Assembly: GCA_964495595.1 (NCBI GenBank)
Contig: CAZBWH010000067.1
Coordinates: 1-18,074 of the forward strand
DNA length: 18,074 nt
From: CALMFQ01 sp964495595
GTDB lineage: Bacteria > Pseudomonadota > Gammaproteobacteria > Burkholderiales > SCOH01
Reading direction: 5' to 3'
The notes beneath the pieces were generated by a model. That model was given only the letters and a program-made list of their open reading frames with translations, was not told the DNA's origin and ran no database searches. Of this stretch, positions 1 to 8,161 are shown in pieces. The position numbers and the translations under genes were made by a program. Each line of letters starts with the position of its first letter. Positions within the stretch are counted from its first letter, which is position 1.

Positions 1-1
1 A

Positions 2-2896
2 TCCTGGATGACCATCGCCCGCCCGATGCACCTGCACGACACCGAACCCGTTGCTGGCTGGCCTTGGGGCGCCCTGCTGCTGAACGTGCCGTTATCGCTG
101 CTGGTCGAGCGAATCCAGCCACGGCTGGGTGAATGGGAGCCAGCGCTGCAACTGACCGATCTGGGCTCGCAACAGCGGCCGGCACAGCCGCAGGTTCTGT
201 TTACCAGCCCGGAACTGGCGACGCGGTCCGCCCAGCGCTCGGAACGGCAGGATACGCTGGAGGTGCTGGGCCGCCGCTGGCAGATCGACTATTACTACCT
301 GACTGCTGCGCCGTGGGAAAAGCGGCTGTTGCAGCAGCAGCGCTCGATTGCGCTGATCGGGGTTGGCAGCAGCCTAGGTATTTCACTCGGGCTGGGCTGG
401 CTGCTGGCACAACGCAGAAGGGGGCGGCGCAGGCTGGCCGCCCAGCAGTCGGCGCTGGCGCAGCAAACCCGTGAAAACGCCAGCTGGCGGCAATTGGTTG
501 CCGATGCCGGCGAAGCCTTGCTGGTACTGGATCTGAGCGGCAATGTGATCAGCTGCAACCCGGCAGCCGCCGCGCTGACCGGCTACGATGCCTCGATGCT
601 GCAGGGCAAGACCCTGCACGAGCTGGGCATCTATCCGCCGCAAGACTACCCGGACGCCGTTGCCAGCATCCGCGGCGCGGCCAGCGATACCCGCTTGCTG
701 GAGATTGCCAGCCAGAGCGGCTGGCCGATTCCAGTACAACTGCGTACCAGCCCCTACCGGGATGAACAGGGCCGGCTGATCGGCCAGGTACAGGTACTGA
801 CCGATCAGCGCGACATTACCCATGCCGAACAGCGGCTGCGCGATGTCCAGCAACAGTTGCTGGATTTCATGTTGCTGTCGCAGGAAAGCGGCTGGGAAAC
901 CGATGCCGAGCTGCGTTTGCGCAGCCTGGCTGGCAATCCGGTTCCCGGTGCTGTGCTCGACCTGCGGCGGCTGACCGGGTTGCGGCTGTGGGAGTTACCC
1001 GGATTTGCCGCTGACGAATCGGCGCTGGCCGAGCAACAGGCAGTCATGGCAGCACAACGGCCATTCGATTCGTTTCACTTCAGGCTGACGGGTGAGCCCG
1101 GTGGGGTGCGGCACCTGGAGCTGTCAGGCAAGCCGGTCTACGACAGCGCCGGCCAGTTTTCCGGCTACCGAGGGGTGGCCCGCGATGTCAGCCATTTGCT
1201 GGCCGCCCGGCTGGCTGCGCAAACCGAGCGCGAGCGCGCGCTGATCACGCTGGCATCGATTGCCGATGCGGTAGTGACCACGGACATCGAAGGCAAGATC
1301 GACTATCTCAACCCGGCTGCCGAGCAATTTACCGGCTGGGCGGCCGCCGATGCACTGGGCAAGCCATCCGGATTCGTGCTCAAGCTGCTCGACGATCGCA
1401 CCCGCGATTCACTGCCCGACCCGATCCTGCAGGCGCTGCACGAACGGCAGGCCATCGCCGGCAACGGCCACACCAGCCTGATCCGCCTGGATGGCCAGGA
1501 ATTTGCCGTCGAGGCGACGGCAGCGCCCATCCTCGACAGCCAGGGGCAGGCCTGCGGCGCGGTGCTGGTGCTGCACGATGTGACACAATCGCGGCAGCTG
1601 GCCGACAAACTGTCTTACCAGGCCAGCCACGACGAGCTGACCGGGCTGCCCAACCGGCGGGCGTTCGAGCAACAATTACGCTTGCTGCTGCAATCACCGC
1701 TGCAGGCCACCGAACATACGCTGCTGTTTCTCGACCTGGACCAGTTCAAGATCGTCAATGACACTTGCGGCCACGTGGCGGGCGACCAGATGCTGCGCCA
1801 GATTGCCACCCTGCTGCGCCAGCAGTTACGCAGCAACGACATCTGCGCACGCCTGGGTGGCGACGAGTTCGGCGTGCTGCTCGACAGCTGCCCGCAGGAG
1901 GTCGCGCTGCGGATTGCCGACAAGCTGCGCAATGGCGTGTCAGAGTTCCGTTTTGTCTGGGATGACAAGCTGTTCCATGTTGGCCTGTCGATCGGACTGG
2001 TCAGTTTCTGCCCCGGAAGTTTCGATCAGGTAACGCTGCTCAGCGCGGCAGACACTGCGTGTTACATGGCCAAGGAAAAAGGCCGCAACCGGGTTCAGGT
2101 GCATCACCAGGATGACGCCGAGGTGGCCATACGTCGCGGAGAAATGCAATGGCTGGCGCGAATCAATGCGGCCCTGCGTGAAGACCGCTTCCAGCTTTAT
2201 TTCCAGACCATTGCACCGAATGTCGGCACTGACGGGGGCTTGCATTTCGAGGTGCTGGTACGGATGGTGGGCGAGGACGGGCAACTGATTCCGCCCGGTG
2301 CATTCATTCCGGCAGCCGAACGTTACCACCTGATGAACGTCATCGACCGCTGGATCATCCGCCACACGTTTGCATTCATCGATGACAACCGCGACCGTCT
2401 GCCGCCGATTGCGGCCTGCGGCATCAATCTGTCCGGCGCGTCGATGATCGACACCGATCTGCTGCAGTTCATCCAGCATCAGCTGCACCTTTACCGGATC
2501 CAGCCGGAGCAGATCTGCTTCGAGATTACCGAAACAGCGGCGATCGCCAATCTGGGGCAGGCTACCCAGCTGATTGCCGAGCTCAAGCAAATGGGCTGCC
2601 AGTTTGCGCTGGATGATTTTGGCAGCGGCATGTCGTCGTTCGGCTATCTGAAACACCTGCCGGTGGACTACCTTAAAATTGACGGCAGTTTCGTCAAGAA
2701 TATGGTCGATGATCCGATCGATGCGGCCATGGTTGAGGCGATCAACAATATCGGCCATGTGATGGGGCTGAAAACCATTGCCGAATTCGTCGAGAACGAT
2801 GCCATCCGGGCTGCACTGACGCAGTTGGGGGTGGATTATTCGCAAGGCTGGGGCATTGCCCGGCCGGTGCCGGCTGCCGCACTGCTGGAATTCTGA
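2..2896 (+). CDS. CHASE-PAS-PAS-PAS-GGDEF-EAL cyclic-di-GMP signalling protein (5' partial)
   Basis: Predicted bifunctional c-di-GMP synthase/phosphodiesterase at the inner membrane. The frame is open to the window edge and the first ATG (base 8) falls inside a sensor domain, so the true start is upstream. Residues below count from that ATG. Residues 1-110 look like the end of a periplasmic CHASE domain (LEVLGRRWQIDYYY near its end). One membrane helix follows at about 113-134. Three PAS domains span about 155-270, 285-395 and 405-527. The GGDEF domain has an intact GGDEF motif at 617-621 and an RSND inhibitory I-site (RxxD) five residues before it. The EAL domain has FEVLVR (E748) in place of EALLR, NLS (807-809), ITET, DDFGSG (869-874), KIDGS (890-894) and EFVE. 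All usual metal and catalytic positions therefore appear present. It lies 25 bases upstream of an ATPase with a c-di-GMP-binding N-terminus. Domain calls are firm; dual activity is inferred. Confidence 0.93.
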   Translation, partial: SWMTIARPMHLHDTEPVAGWPWGALLLNVPLSLLVERIQPRLGEWEPALQLTDLGSQQRPAQPQVLFTSPELATRSAQRSERQDTLEVLGRRWQIDYYYLTAAPWEKRLLQQQRSIALIGVGSSLGISLGLGWLLAQRRRGRRRLAAQQSALAQQTRENASWRQLVADAGEALLVLDLSGNVISCNPAAAALTGYDASMLQGKTLHELGIYPPQDYPDAVASIRGAASDTRLLEIASQSGWPIPVQLRTSPYRDEQGRLIGQVQVLTDQRDITHAEQRLRDVQQQLLDFMLLSQESGWETDAELRLRSLAGNPVPGAVLDLRRLTGLRLWELPGFAADESALAEQQAVMAAQRPFDSFHFRLTGEPGGVRHLELSGKPVYDSAGQFSGYRGVARDVSHLLAARLAAQTERERALITLASIADAVVTTDIEGKIDYLNPAAEQFTGWAAADALGKPSGFVLKLLDDRTRDSLPDPILQALHERQAIAGNGHTSLIRLDGQEFAVEATAAPILDSQGQACGAVLVLHDVTQSRQLADKLSYQASHDELTGLPNRRAFEQQLRLLLQSPLQATEHTLLFLDLDQFKIVNDTCGHVAGDQMLRQIATLLRQQLRSNDICARLGGDEFGVLLDSCPQEVALRIADKLRNGVSEFRFVWDDKLFHVGLSIGLVSFCPGSFDQVTLLSAADTACYMAKEKGRNRVQVHHQDDAEVAIRRGEMQWLARINAALREDRFQLYFQTIAPNVGTDGGLHFEVLVRMVGEDGQLIPPGAFIPAAERYHLMNVIDRWIIRHTFAFIDDNRDRLPPIAACGINLSGASMIDTDLLQFIQHQLHLYRIQPEQICFEITETAAIANLGQATQLIAELKQMGCQFALDDFGSGMSSFGYLKHLPVDYLKIDGSFVKNMVDDPIDAAMVEAINNIGHVMGLKTIAEFVENDAIRAALTQLGVDYSQGWGIARPVPAAALLEF

Positions 2897-2921
2897 ACGC
2901 CGTTTGCTGCTGGAGCCTCCG

Positions 2922-4667
2922 ATGCCCGAACAACTGGACAAACGCCGTGCCAACACCCCGGCGCAGCTCAAGAATCAACTGGAACATCATGCGCACGAGG
3001 CGCATGGCAAGCTGGGTGAATATCTGCTGCATGCCGGGCTGGTCGGCCGCGAGCAACTGCGCAGTGCGCTGATCCGCCAACGCACCTCCGATCATCGCCG
3101 GCTGGGCGAAATCCTGGTGGAAGCCGGCTTGCTGTTGCCCGGCCAGCTCGACGACATTCTCAAACAGCAGCTTGATCTGCCGCGGGTACAGTTGTCCGAC
3201 TTTGCGATTGAAACCGAAGTCCTGGAAAAGGTTCCCGAGAGCGTCGCCCGGCGCTACCAGATCCTGCCGCTGATGCTTTACGCTGACCAGCTGGTGGTGG
3301 CGACCGAAAACGTGCTGTCGTCTGAAACGCTGGAATCGCTGCGTTTCGTTACCGAGCGGCGCATCGTGCAGGTGATTGCCGAGCCGGGGTCGATCGAAAA
3401 GGCCATCAACGACCACTACCTGCGCCAGATCAGCAGCGACGACCTCGCGCACTACGAAATGACGCTGGAGCGTGGCGAGGACGAGCTGCGCATGTGGCAG
3501 GAGGCCGAGCAGCTGGCCAAGCAGCAGCCGATCGTCAAGCTGGTCGATTCGATGATCAGCAATGCGATCATGCAGAAAACCTCGGACATCCACATCCTGC
3601 CTGAATACGACAAGTTCGAACTGCTCTACCGCATCGACGGCACCCTGGTCAAGGTGCGCGATTTTCCCAAATCGCTGTTGCCGGCCGTGGTCAGCCGGAT
3701 CAAGATCATTTCCCGGCTGAACATCGCCGAGCGGCGCCTGCCACAGGACGGCCGGATTCGCTACACCGACCGTGGCAACGTGGTCGATCTGCGGGTATCG
3801 GTGATTCCGGTGCAGTTTGGCGAGAGCATCGTCATCCGTCTGCTGAACAAGCAGGCCGGCCTGCGTACCCTGTCACAAATCGGTTTTTCCGAACACGACG
3901 AGGCGAGGCTGCGCGACCTGCTCGACCACTCGCACGGCATCGTGCTGGTTACCGGGCCGACCGGATCGGGCAAGTCTACCACCCTGTACGCAGCCTTGCA
4001 GGAGGTGGCCAAAACCAACGTCAACATCATTACGGTCGAAGATCCAATCGAATACGAGCTGTCCGGCACACGGCAAATCCAGCTGATTCCGGCAATCAAC
4101 TTCACTTTACCACAGGCGATTCGCCAAATCCTGAGCCACGACACGGATGTGTTGATGATCGGCGAAATGCGCGATCTGGAAACCTGCAAGATCGCGGTGG
4201 AAAGCGCGCTGACCGGCCATCTGGTGTTCAGCACCCTGCACACCAACGATGCCGCCAGCACCATTGTCAGGCTGCTGGAAATGGGCATCGAGCCGTACAT
4301 GATCCGTGCGGCGCTGATTGGCGTGCTGGCCCAGCGGCTGGTGCGGCGCAATTGTCAGCAATGCCTGGTGCCAGATTCGGTCACGCAGCTGATGCGGATC
4401 AATCTGGCGCTGGGGGCGGATGAGGTGTTCTACCGCGGCGCTGGCTGCGAGCACTGCCGCCACACGGGCTTCAGCGGCCGGGCGGCAGTCTACGAATTGC
4501 TGACCCTGGACGAGGACGTGCGTAACCAGATCCACCACGGCTGCTCGGCCGATGATATCCGCAGCCTGGCCGTGAGCCACGGCATGACACTGATGCAGCA
4601 GCACGGCGTCATGCTGGCCCGGCAAAAACAGGTGGCCATCAGCGAAGTCTATCGCTCCTGTATGTAG
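2922..4667 (+). CDS. GspE/PilB/MshE-family ATPase with c-di-GMP-binding MshEN N-terminal domain
   Basis: Hexameric motor ATPase of the type II secretion/type IV pilus class, 581 aa, expected at the cytoplasmic face of the inner membrane. I chose ATG 2922 because GGAG (2912-2915) lies 6 bases upstream. A longer frame reaches back to 2856 but overlaps the previous gene. Residues 30-83 hold two tandem 24-residue MshEN motifs, KLGEYLLHAGLVG... and RLGEILVEAGLLL..., each ending in LxxxLxxQ and separated by about six residues. This arrangement is known to bind c-di-GMP in MshE. The ATPase core shows Walker A GPTGSGKST (345-353), Asp box VEDPIEY (372-378), Walker B MIGEMRDLET and His box STLHTNDA. 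A zinc tetracysteine is present (CQQC 478-481, CEHC 509-512). No platform, pilin or other secretion gene lies nearby, so the machine it drives cannot be named; PilB-like, MshE-like and GspE-like remain open. The spacing suggests co-transcription with the upstream gene. Confidence 0.92.
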   Translation: MPEQLDKRRANTPAQLKNQLEHHAHEAHGKLGEYLLHAGLVGREQLRSALIRQRTSDHRRLGEILVEAGLLLPGQLDDILKQQLDLPRVQLSDFAIETEVLEKVPESVARRYQILPLMLYADQLVVATENVLSSETLESLRFVTERRIVQVIAEPGSIEKAINDHYLRQISSDDLAHYEMTLERGEDELRMWQEAEQLAKQQPIVKLVDSMISNAIMQKTSDIHILPEYDKFELLYRIDGTLVKVRDFPKSLLPAVVSRIKIISRLNIAERRLPQDGRIRYTDRGNVVDLRVSVIPVQFGESIVIRLLNKQAGLRTLSQIGFSEHDEARLRDLLDHSHGIVLVTGPTGSGKSTTLYAALQEVAKTNVNIITVEDPIEYELSGTRQIQLIPAINFTLPQAIRQILSHDTDVLMIGEMRDLETCKIAVESALTGHLVFSTLHTNDAASTIVRLLEMGIEPYMIRAALIGVLAQRLVRRNCQQCLVPDSVTQLMRINLALGADEVFYRGAGCEHCRHTGFSGRAAVYELLTLDEDVRNQIHHGCSADDIRSLAVSHGMTLMQQHGVMLARQKQVAISEVYRSCM

Positions 4668-4725
4668 GCACGGCTGGACGCCGCTCTGGTAGCGGCCTCC
4701 AGGCCATCCAGCCCGTACCCCTGCC

Positions 4726-7050
4726 ATGATCGCCCCGCTGCTCGCCTTTGTCGCTGGCGCCACTGTCTTGCAATCCCTGCCGCAGCTCCCTCCGGCCGGC
4801 ATCCTCCTGACCGGCCTGCCGCTGTGGCTGATCGGCCGCTCATTCACGGGGCGGGTGCGCTGGGTAGGCGTGGTGCTGCTGGCGCTACTGTTCGGATTGG
4901 GCTGGGCCGGCCTGCGTGCCCACTGGCGAATGGCCGACCGGCTGGCGCCGGAATGGGAAGGCCGGGAGATCGAGTTGCGGGGCGTCGTCGCCGAACTGCC
5001 GCAGCCCACGGAACGCGGCGTTCGCCTGCGGCTGGATGTGGAACAAGTGTGGCCGGACAGGGCCATCATTCCGGGACACATCCAGCTCAGCGATTATCAG
5101 CCGGCCAGGCGCGACATGTGGCGCGCCGGCCAGCGCTGGCTGATCCGGGCAAGGCTGCGCCAGCCTCACGCGACGCATGCGCCGCACACTTTCGATGCCG
5201 AACGCTGGATGCTGCAGCAAGGTATTCGCGCCACCGGCACGGTTCGCTCTGCCCGGCTGGCCGACGATCTGGTCTGGCGCCCGGCCTACCTGCTCCACCG
5301 CTTGCGCGACCAACTGCGGCGCTCAATGCTGGCCACCCTGGGGCCGCGCCCGTATGCCGGGCTGGTGACTGCACTGGTGATGGGCGACCAGCAGGCAATC
5401 CCGGCGGCCCAATGGACGATCTTTGCCCGCACCGGGCTGACCCATCTGGTCAGTATCTCCGGACTGCATATCACGCTGGTTGCGGCCATGGTGGCGGCAA
5501 GCGTCCACTGGCTGTGGCGGCGGCGCGCCGCCTGGCTGCTGCGGCTACCGGCACGCAAGGCGGGGCTGCTGGCAGGCATGCTGGCAGCGGCCGGCTACGC
5601 CTTGCTGGCGGGCTATTCGGTGCCCACCCAGCGTACCCTTTACATGCTGCTGATCGCCGGCTGGGCGCTGTGGTCCGGCCGTTCGCTGTCCATCTGGCAA
5701 ATCCTGTGCCTGGCGCTGGCCGGCGTGGTGCTGCTCGACCCGTGGGCCGTGCTGGCACCGGGCTTCTGGCTATCGTTTGGCGCAGTGGCGTGGCTGATCC
5801 GTGCCGAACTGGGCCGGCTGCAGCCCGCATCAGCGCTGCGCCGGTGGGCCGGTGCGCAATGGGCCGTCACCCTCGGTCTGGCGCCAGCGCTGCTCTTGCT
5901 GTTCCAGCAATTGCCGCTGATCTCGCCCTTGGCCAATGCCTGGGCGATTCCGCTGATCGGCACACTGGCCACCCCGCTGTGCCTGTTGGGCGCACTGCTG
6001 CCACCGCTACTGCCGCTGGCGCACGGGCTGATCGAACTGACGATGCAGCCCATGGTCTGGCTGGCTGGCTGGCCGCAACTGCAATGGCAGCAGGCGGCTC
6101 CACCGCACTGGTCGCTGGGATTGGCCCTGCCGGCAATAGTCTGGCTGACCCAGCCCCGCGGCTGGCCGGCCCGGTGGCTGGCATTGCCGGCGCTGTTGCC
6201 GCTGTGCTGGCCTAGTGTGGAATCGGTGCCCCCAGGGGAATTCCGGTTATCGATGCTGGATGTCGGCCAGGGTACGGCCGTGGTGGTGCAAACCGCCCGG
6301 CACACGTTGCTGTACGACACCGGCCCGGCGTTCGGCCGCGACTCGGACAGCGGCATCCGGATCGTCTTGCCCTGGCTGCGGGGCGAAGGGCTGGCACAAC
6401 TGGATGGACTGGTGCTGAGCCACGACGATGCTGACCATACCGGAGGCGCAGCGTCGGTGCTGAACGAGCGGCCGCCGCGCTGGCTGCTGCATACCTTGCC
6501 GGACCGGCATCCGCTGCTGGCAGGCGGGGCACATCCGGTGCGCTGCCAGGCCGGCCGGCAATGGCAATGGGACGGAGTGGTGTTTCAGGCACTGGCACCG
6601 GTAGAAAGCGACGCCGCCGGGCCACCGTACAAGGACAATGATCTGAGCTGCGTGATCCGCATCGTGGCCGGCTGCGGCAAGGTGCTGCTCACCGGCGACA
6701 TTGAGCGCAGGGCCGAGCAATGGCTGCTGCAGCACCGGCCAGACGCCCTGGCAGCCGAGGTATTGCTGGTGCCGCACCACGGCAGCAAGACCTCATCCGG
6801 CCGCGACTTCATCGACGCAGTGGCAGCCCGGCACGCCCTGGTCAGCGCCGGCTACCGCAACCGTTTCGGCCATCCGCGTGCCGACGTGCTGCAGCGCTAC
6901 CTCGATACCGGAGCAACGATCCACCGTACCGACCTGCACGGTACCGTTGGCCTGTCCTGCGGCGCACACGGCTGGCAGGTCAGCCGCAGCCGCGAACAGC
7001 AAGCGCGCTACTGGCAGGCCGGCCACAGCGACCCGAGCGGGGCAGACTAG
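4726..7050 (+). CDS. comEC: ComEC/Rec2 DNA internalization channel protein
   Basis: Polytopic inner-membrane protein that carries single-stranded DNA into the cytoplasm during natural transformation; 774 aa, full length for the family. The N-terminus has several hydrophobic helices followed by an OB-like DUF4131 region (about 60-190). Next is the multi-helix Competence domain, with its hallmark SISGLHITL near residues 243-251. The C-terminus is a metallo-beta-lactamase fold: MLDVGQGTAVVV (from 510), SHDDADHTGG (565-574, the HxxxDH metal motif), TGDIE (656-660) and HHGSKTSS (from 684). Residues typical of the putative nuclease are all present. It begins 58 bases after the ATPase gene without a clear ribosome-binding site and may be read through from it. 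Its stop lies 187 bases from the convergent response-regulator gene. Identification is confident. Confidence 0.96.
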   Translation: MIAPLLAFVAGATVLQSLPQLPPAGILLTGLPLWLIGRSFTGRVRWVGVVLLALLFGLGWAGLRAHWRMADRLAPEWEGREIELRGVVAELPQPTERGVRLRLDVEQVWPDRAIIPGHIQLSDYQPARRDMWRAGQRWLIRARLRQPHATHAPHTFDAERWMLQQGIRATGTVRSARLADDLVWRPAYLLHRLRDQLRRSMLATLGPRPYAGLVTALVMGDQQAIPAAQWTIFARTGLTHLVSISGLHITLVAAMVAASVHWLWRRRAAWLLRLPARKAGLLAGMLAAAGYALLAGYSVPTQRTLYMLLIAGWALWSGRSLSIWQILCLALAGVVLLDPWAVLAPGFWLSFGAVAWLIRAELGRLQPASALRRWAGAQWAVTLGLAPALLLLFQQLPLISPLANAWAIPLIGTLATPLCLLGALLPPLLPLAHGLIELTMQPMVWLAGWPQLQWQQAAPPHWSLGLALPAIVWLTQPRGWPARWLALPALLPLCWPSVESVPPGEFRLSMLDVGQGTAVVVQTARHTLLYDTGPAFGRDSDSGIRIVLPWLRGEGLAQLDGLVLSHDDADHTGGAASVLNERPPRWLLHTLPDRHPLLAGGAHPVRCQAGRQWQWDGVVFQALAPVESDAAGPPYKDNDLSCVIRIVAGCGKVLLTGDIERRAEQWLLQHRPDALAAEVLLVPHHGSKTSSGRDFIDAVAARHALVSAGYRNRFGHPRADVLQRYLDTGATIHRTDLHGTVGLSCGAHGWQVSRSREQQARYWQAGHSDPSGAD

Positions 7051-7178
7051 GCTCCGTTGACATAGGCTTCACAGTCGCGCCGGATGGCCGCGAAAATCGG
7101 CTGACCCTACGGGTTTCCCCGCTTTGGAGCCTGGTTTCGGGCTTGAGTATGCGCCTGGACGCGGCCATGGGCGGTTCT

Positions 7179-7230
7179 TGCAGCCCGGCCAGACACCGCG
7201 CTGCACAAGGCGTGCAGGCGGGTGCAGGCC
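7179..7230 (-). repeat. GC-rich intergenic repeat-like element
   Basis: This lies in the 187-base gap between the convergent comEC and response-regulator genes. Read on the minus strand it contains GGCCTGCA (7230-7223), a perfect 6-bp hairpin CTGCAC/GTGCAG with a 5-base loop (7201-7217), and GGCCGGGCTGCA (7190-7179). The same 8-mer and 12-mer occur in the same order in the intergenic hairpins at 15354-15396, spaced 31 rather than 40 bases apart. No T-tract follows the hairpin on either strand, so it is not a standard intrinsic terminator. It may be a REP-like extragenic element; two copies are too few to be sure. Confidence 0.35.
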
Positions 7231-7237
7231 AAAGGAT

Positions 7238-8161
7238 TCAATTGGTCGGCGCCGACGGCGCGAGCTTGACCCTGGCCTCGACCGTATTGCCGTTGCCCTG
7301 ATATTCGATGCTGTCAAAACTCAGCATCCGTGCCATCGAAATGCCGCGCCCGTGCGGGTCGAAGGCCCGCTCAGCCGAGAATTCCATGAATGGCTGCCAG
7401 TCGAAGCCATTACCCTGGTCAGCAACCACAAAGCGAACTTCCTGTGCATCACGGGTCAGCATGACCGATGCCACCCGGCTGGCGTAAGCCGGATCGGCCA
7501 GCCGGACTTCCATCTCCTGCTCCCAGGTATTGTCCTGGATCAGCCGTGACTTTTCCTTGTAGGTAATCCCCAGATTGCCGTGCTCGACCGCATTGATCAG
7601 CAGTTCGGACAAGCCCATCGCTACCCGCTCCGGCTGCGGACAGACCGACGACAGCAAGGCGCTCAGCCGTTTGGCCTCGGCCACGGTGCGAAACTGGAAT
7701 TCACCATAACGCAGCAGGGTCAGCGTATCGCGCTGCTGCTGCAACTGGGCCAGCAATTCCAGCTGCGAGCGGCGATCGCGCACCGCCGCCGACACAATCG
7801 CCAGCAGCGTTTCCCGCTCGAATGGCTTGGTCAGGTAGTAATACGCCCCGGCCTTCAGCCCCTCCTTCACCGCATCGGGTGAACCCATTGCAGTCTGCAG
7901 GATCACCGGCAAGGCTTGAAAGCGCTCCTGGTCCTTGATCTTGGCCAGCAGCTCCATGCCATTCATGCGCGGCATCATCCGGTCGAGCAGGATGGCGTCG
8001 TAGTCGGCATCGTCGCGCTGCAGCAGCTCCCATGCCTCGACGCCATCGTAAGCCGGCTCGACAGTGTAGCCGCTGGCCTCCAGATGTTCGGTCAGGATTT
8101 CGATATTGAATGGTTCGTCGTCGACGATCAGGATGTGGGGGGCGTTGCCTTCACGCGCCAT
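7238..8161 (-). CDS. Response regulator with RsbW/SpoIIAB-like ATPase output domain (REC-HATPase_c)
   Basis: Cytoplasmic 307-aa signalling protein. The receiver domain (about 8-128) has the acidic pair D14/D15, phospho-acceptor D60 in LLDRMMP, T90 and K112 in TKPFE, so it should be phosphorylatable. A short coiled-coil-like linker (130-150) leads to a GHKL domain of the anti-sigma-factor kinase type, with N-box ELLINAVEHGN (186-196), G1 box DQGNG (248-252) and GRGI (271-274). No histidine-kinase dimerisation helix, DNA-binding domain or PP2C domain is present. The start at 8161 overlaps the last 11 bases of the upstream sensor-kinase gene, and GAGGAG lies 10 bases ahead of it. The reading frame continues to 8200, but that start would overlap the kinase further. 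The kinase is the likely phospho-donor. Family knowledge suggests output by binding or phosphorylating a STAS anti-sigma antagonist or a sigma factor; neither is encoded here. Confidence 0.88.
   Translation of the reverse strand: MAREGNAPHILIVDDEPFNIEILTEHLEASGYTVEPAYDGVEAWELLQRDDADYDAILLDRMMPRMNGMELLAKIKDQERFQALPVILQTAMGSPDAVKEGLKAGAYYYLTKPFERETLLAIVSAAVRDRRSQLELLAQLQQQRDTLTLLRYGEFQFRTVAEAKRLSALLSSVCPQPERVAMGLSELLINAVEHGNLGITYKEKSRLIQDNTWEQEMEVRLADPAYASRVASVMLTRDAQEVRFVVADQGNGFDWQPFMEFSAERAFDPHGRGISMARMLSFDSIEYQGNGNTVEARVKLAPSAPTN

Noticed and set aside
1940..2971. Long minus-strand open frame of 343 codons opposite the GGDEF-EAL gene.
   Set aside because: It is the antisense shadow of a strongly conserved coding region, and its translation matches no family I recognise.
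4680..4696. Small inverted repeat GCCGCT/AGCGGC between the ATPase gene and comEC.
   Set aside because: Only 6 bp with a 5-base loop and no T-tract; such stems are common in DNA this GC-rich and it is too weak to call a terminator.
7047..7106. Minus-strand frame reading GQPIFAAIRRDCEAYVNGA then stop, resembling a protein C-terminus just beyond the comEC stop.
   Set aside because: An in-frame stop at 7109-7107 lies immediately upstream and neither neighbouring frame joins to a recognisable protein, so a gene remnant is not supported.
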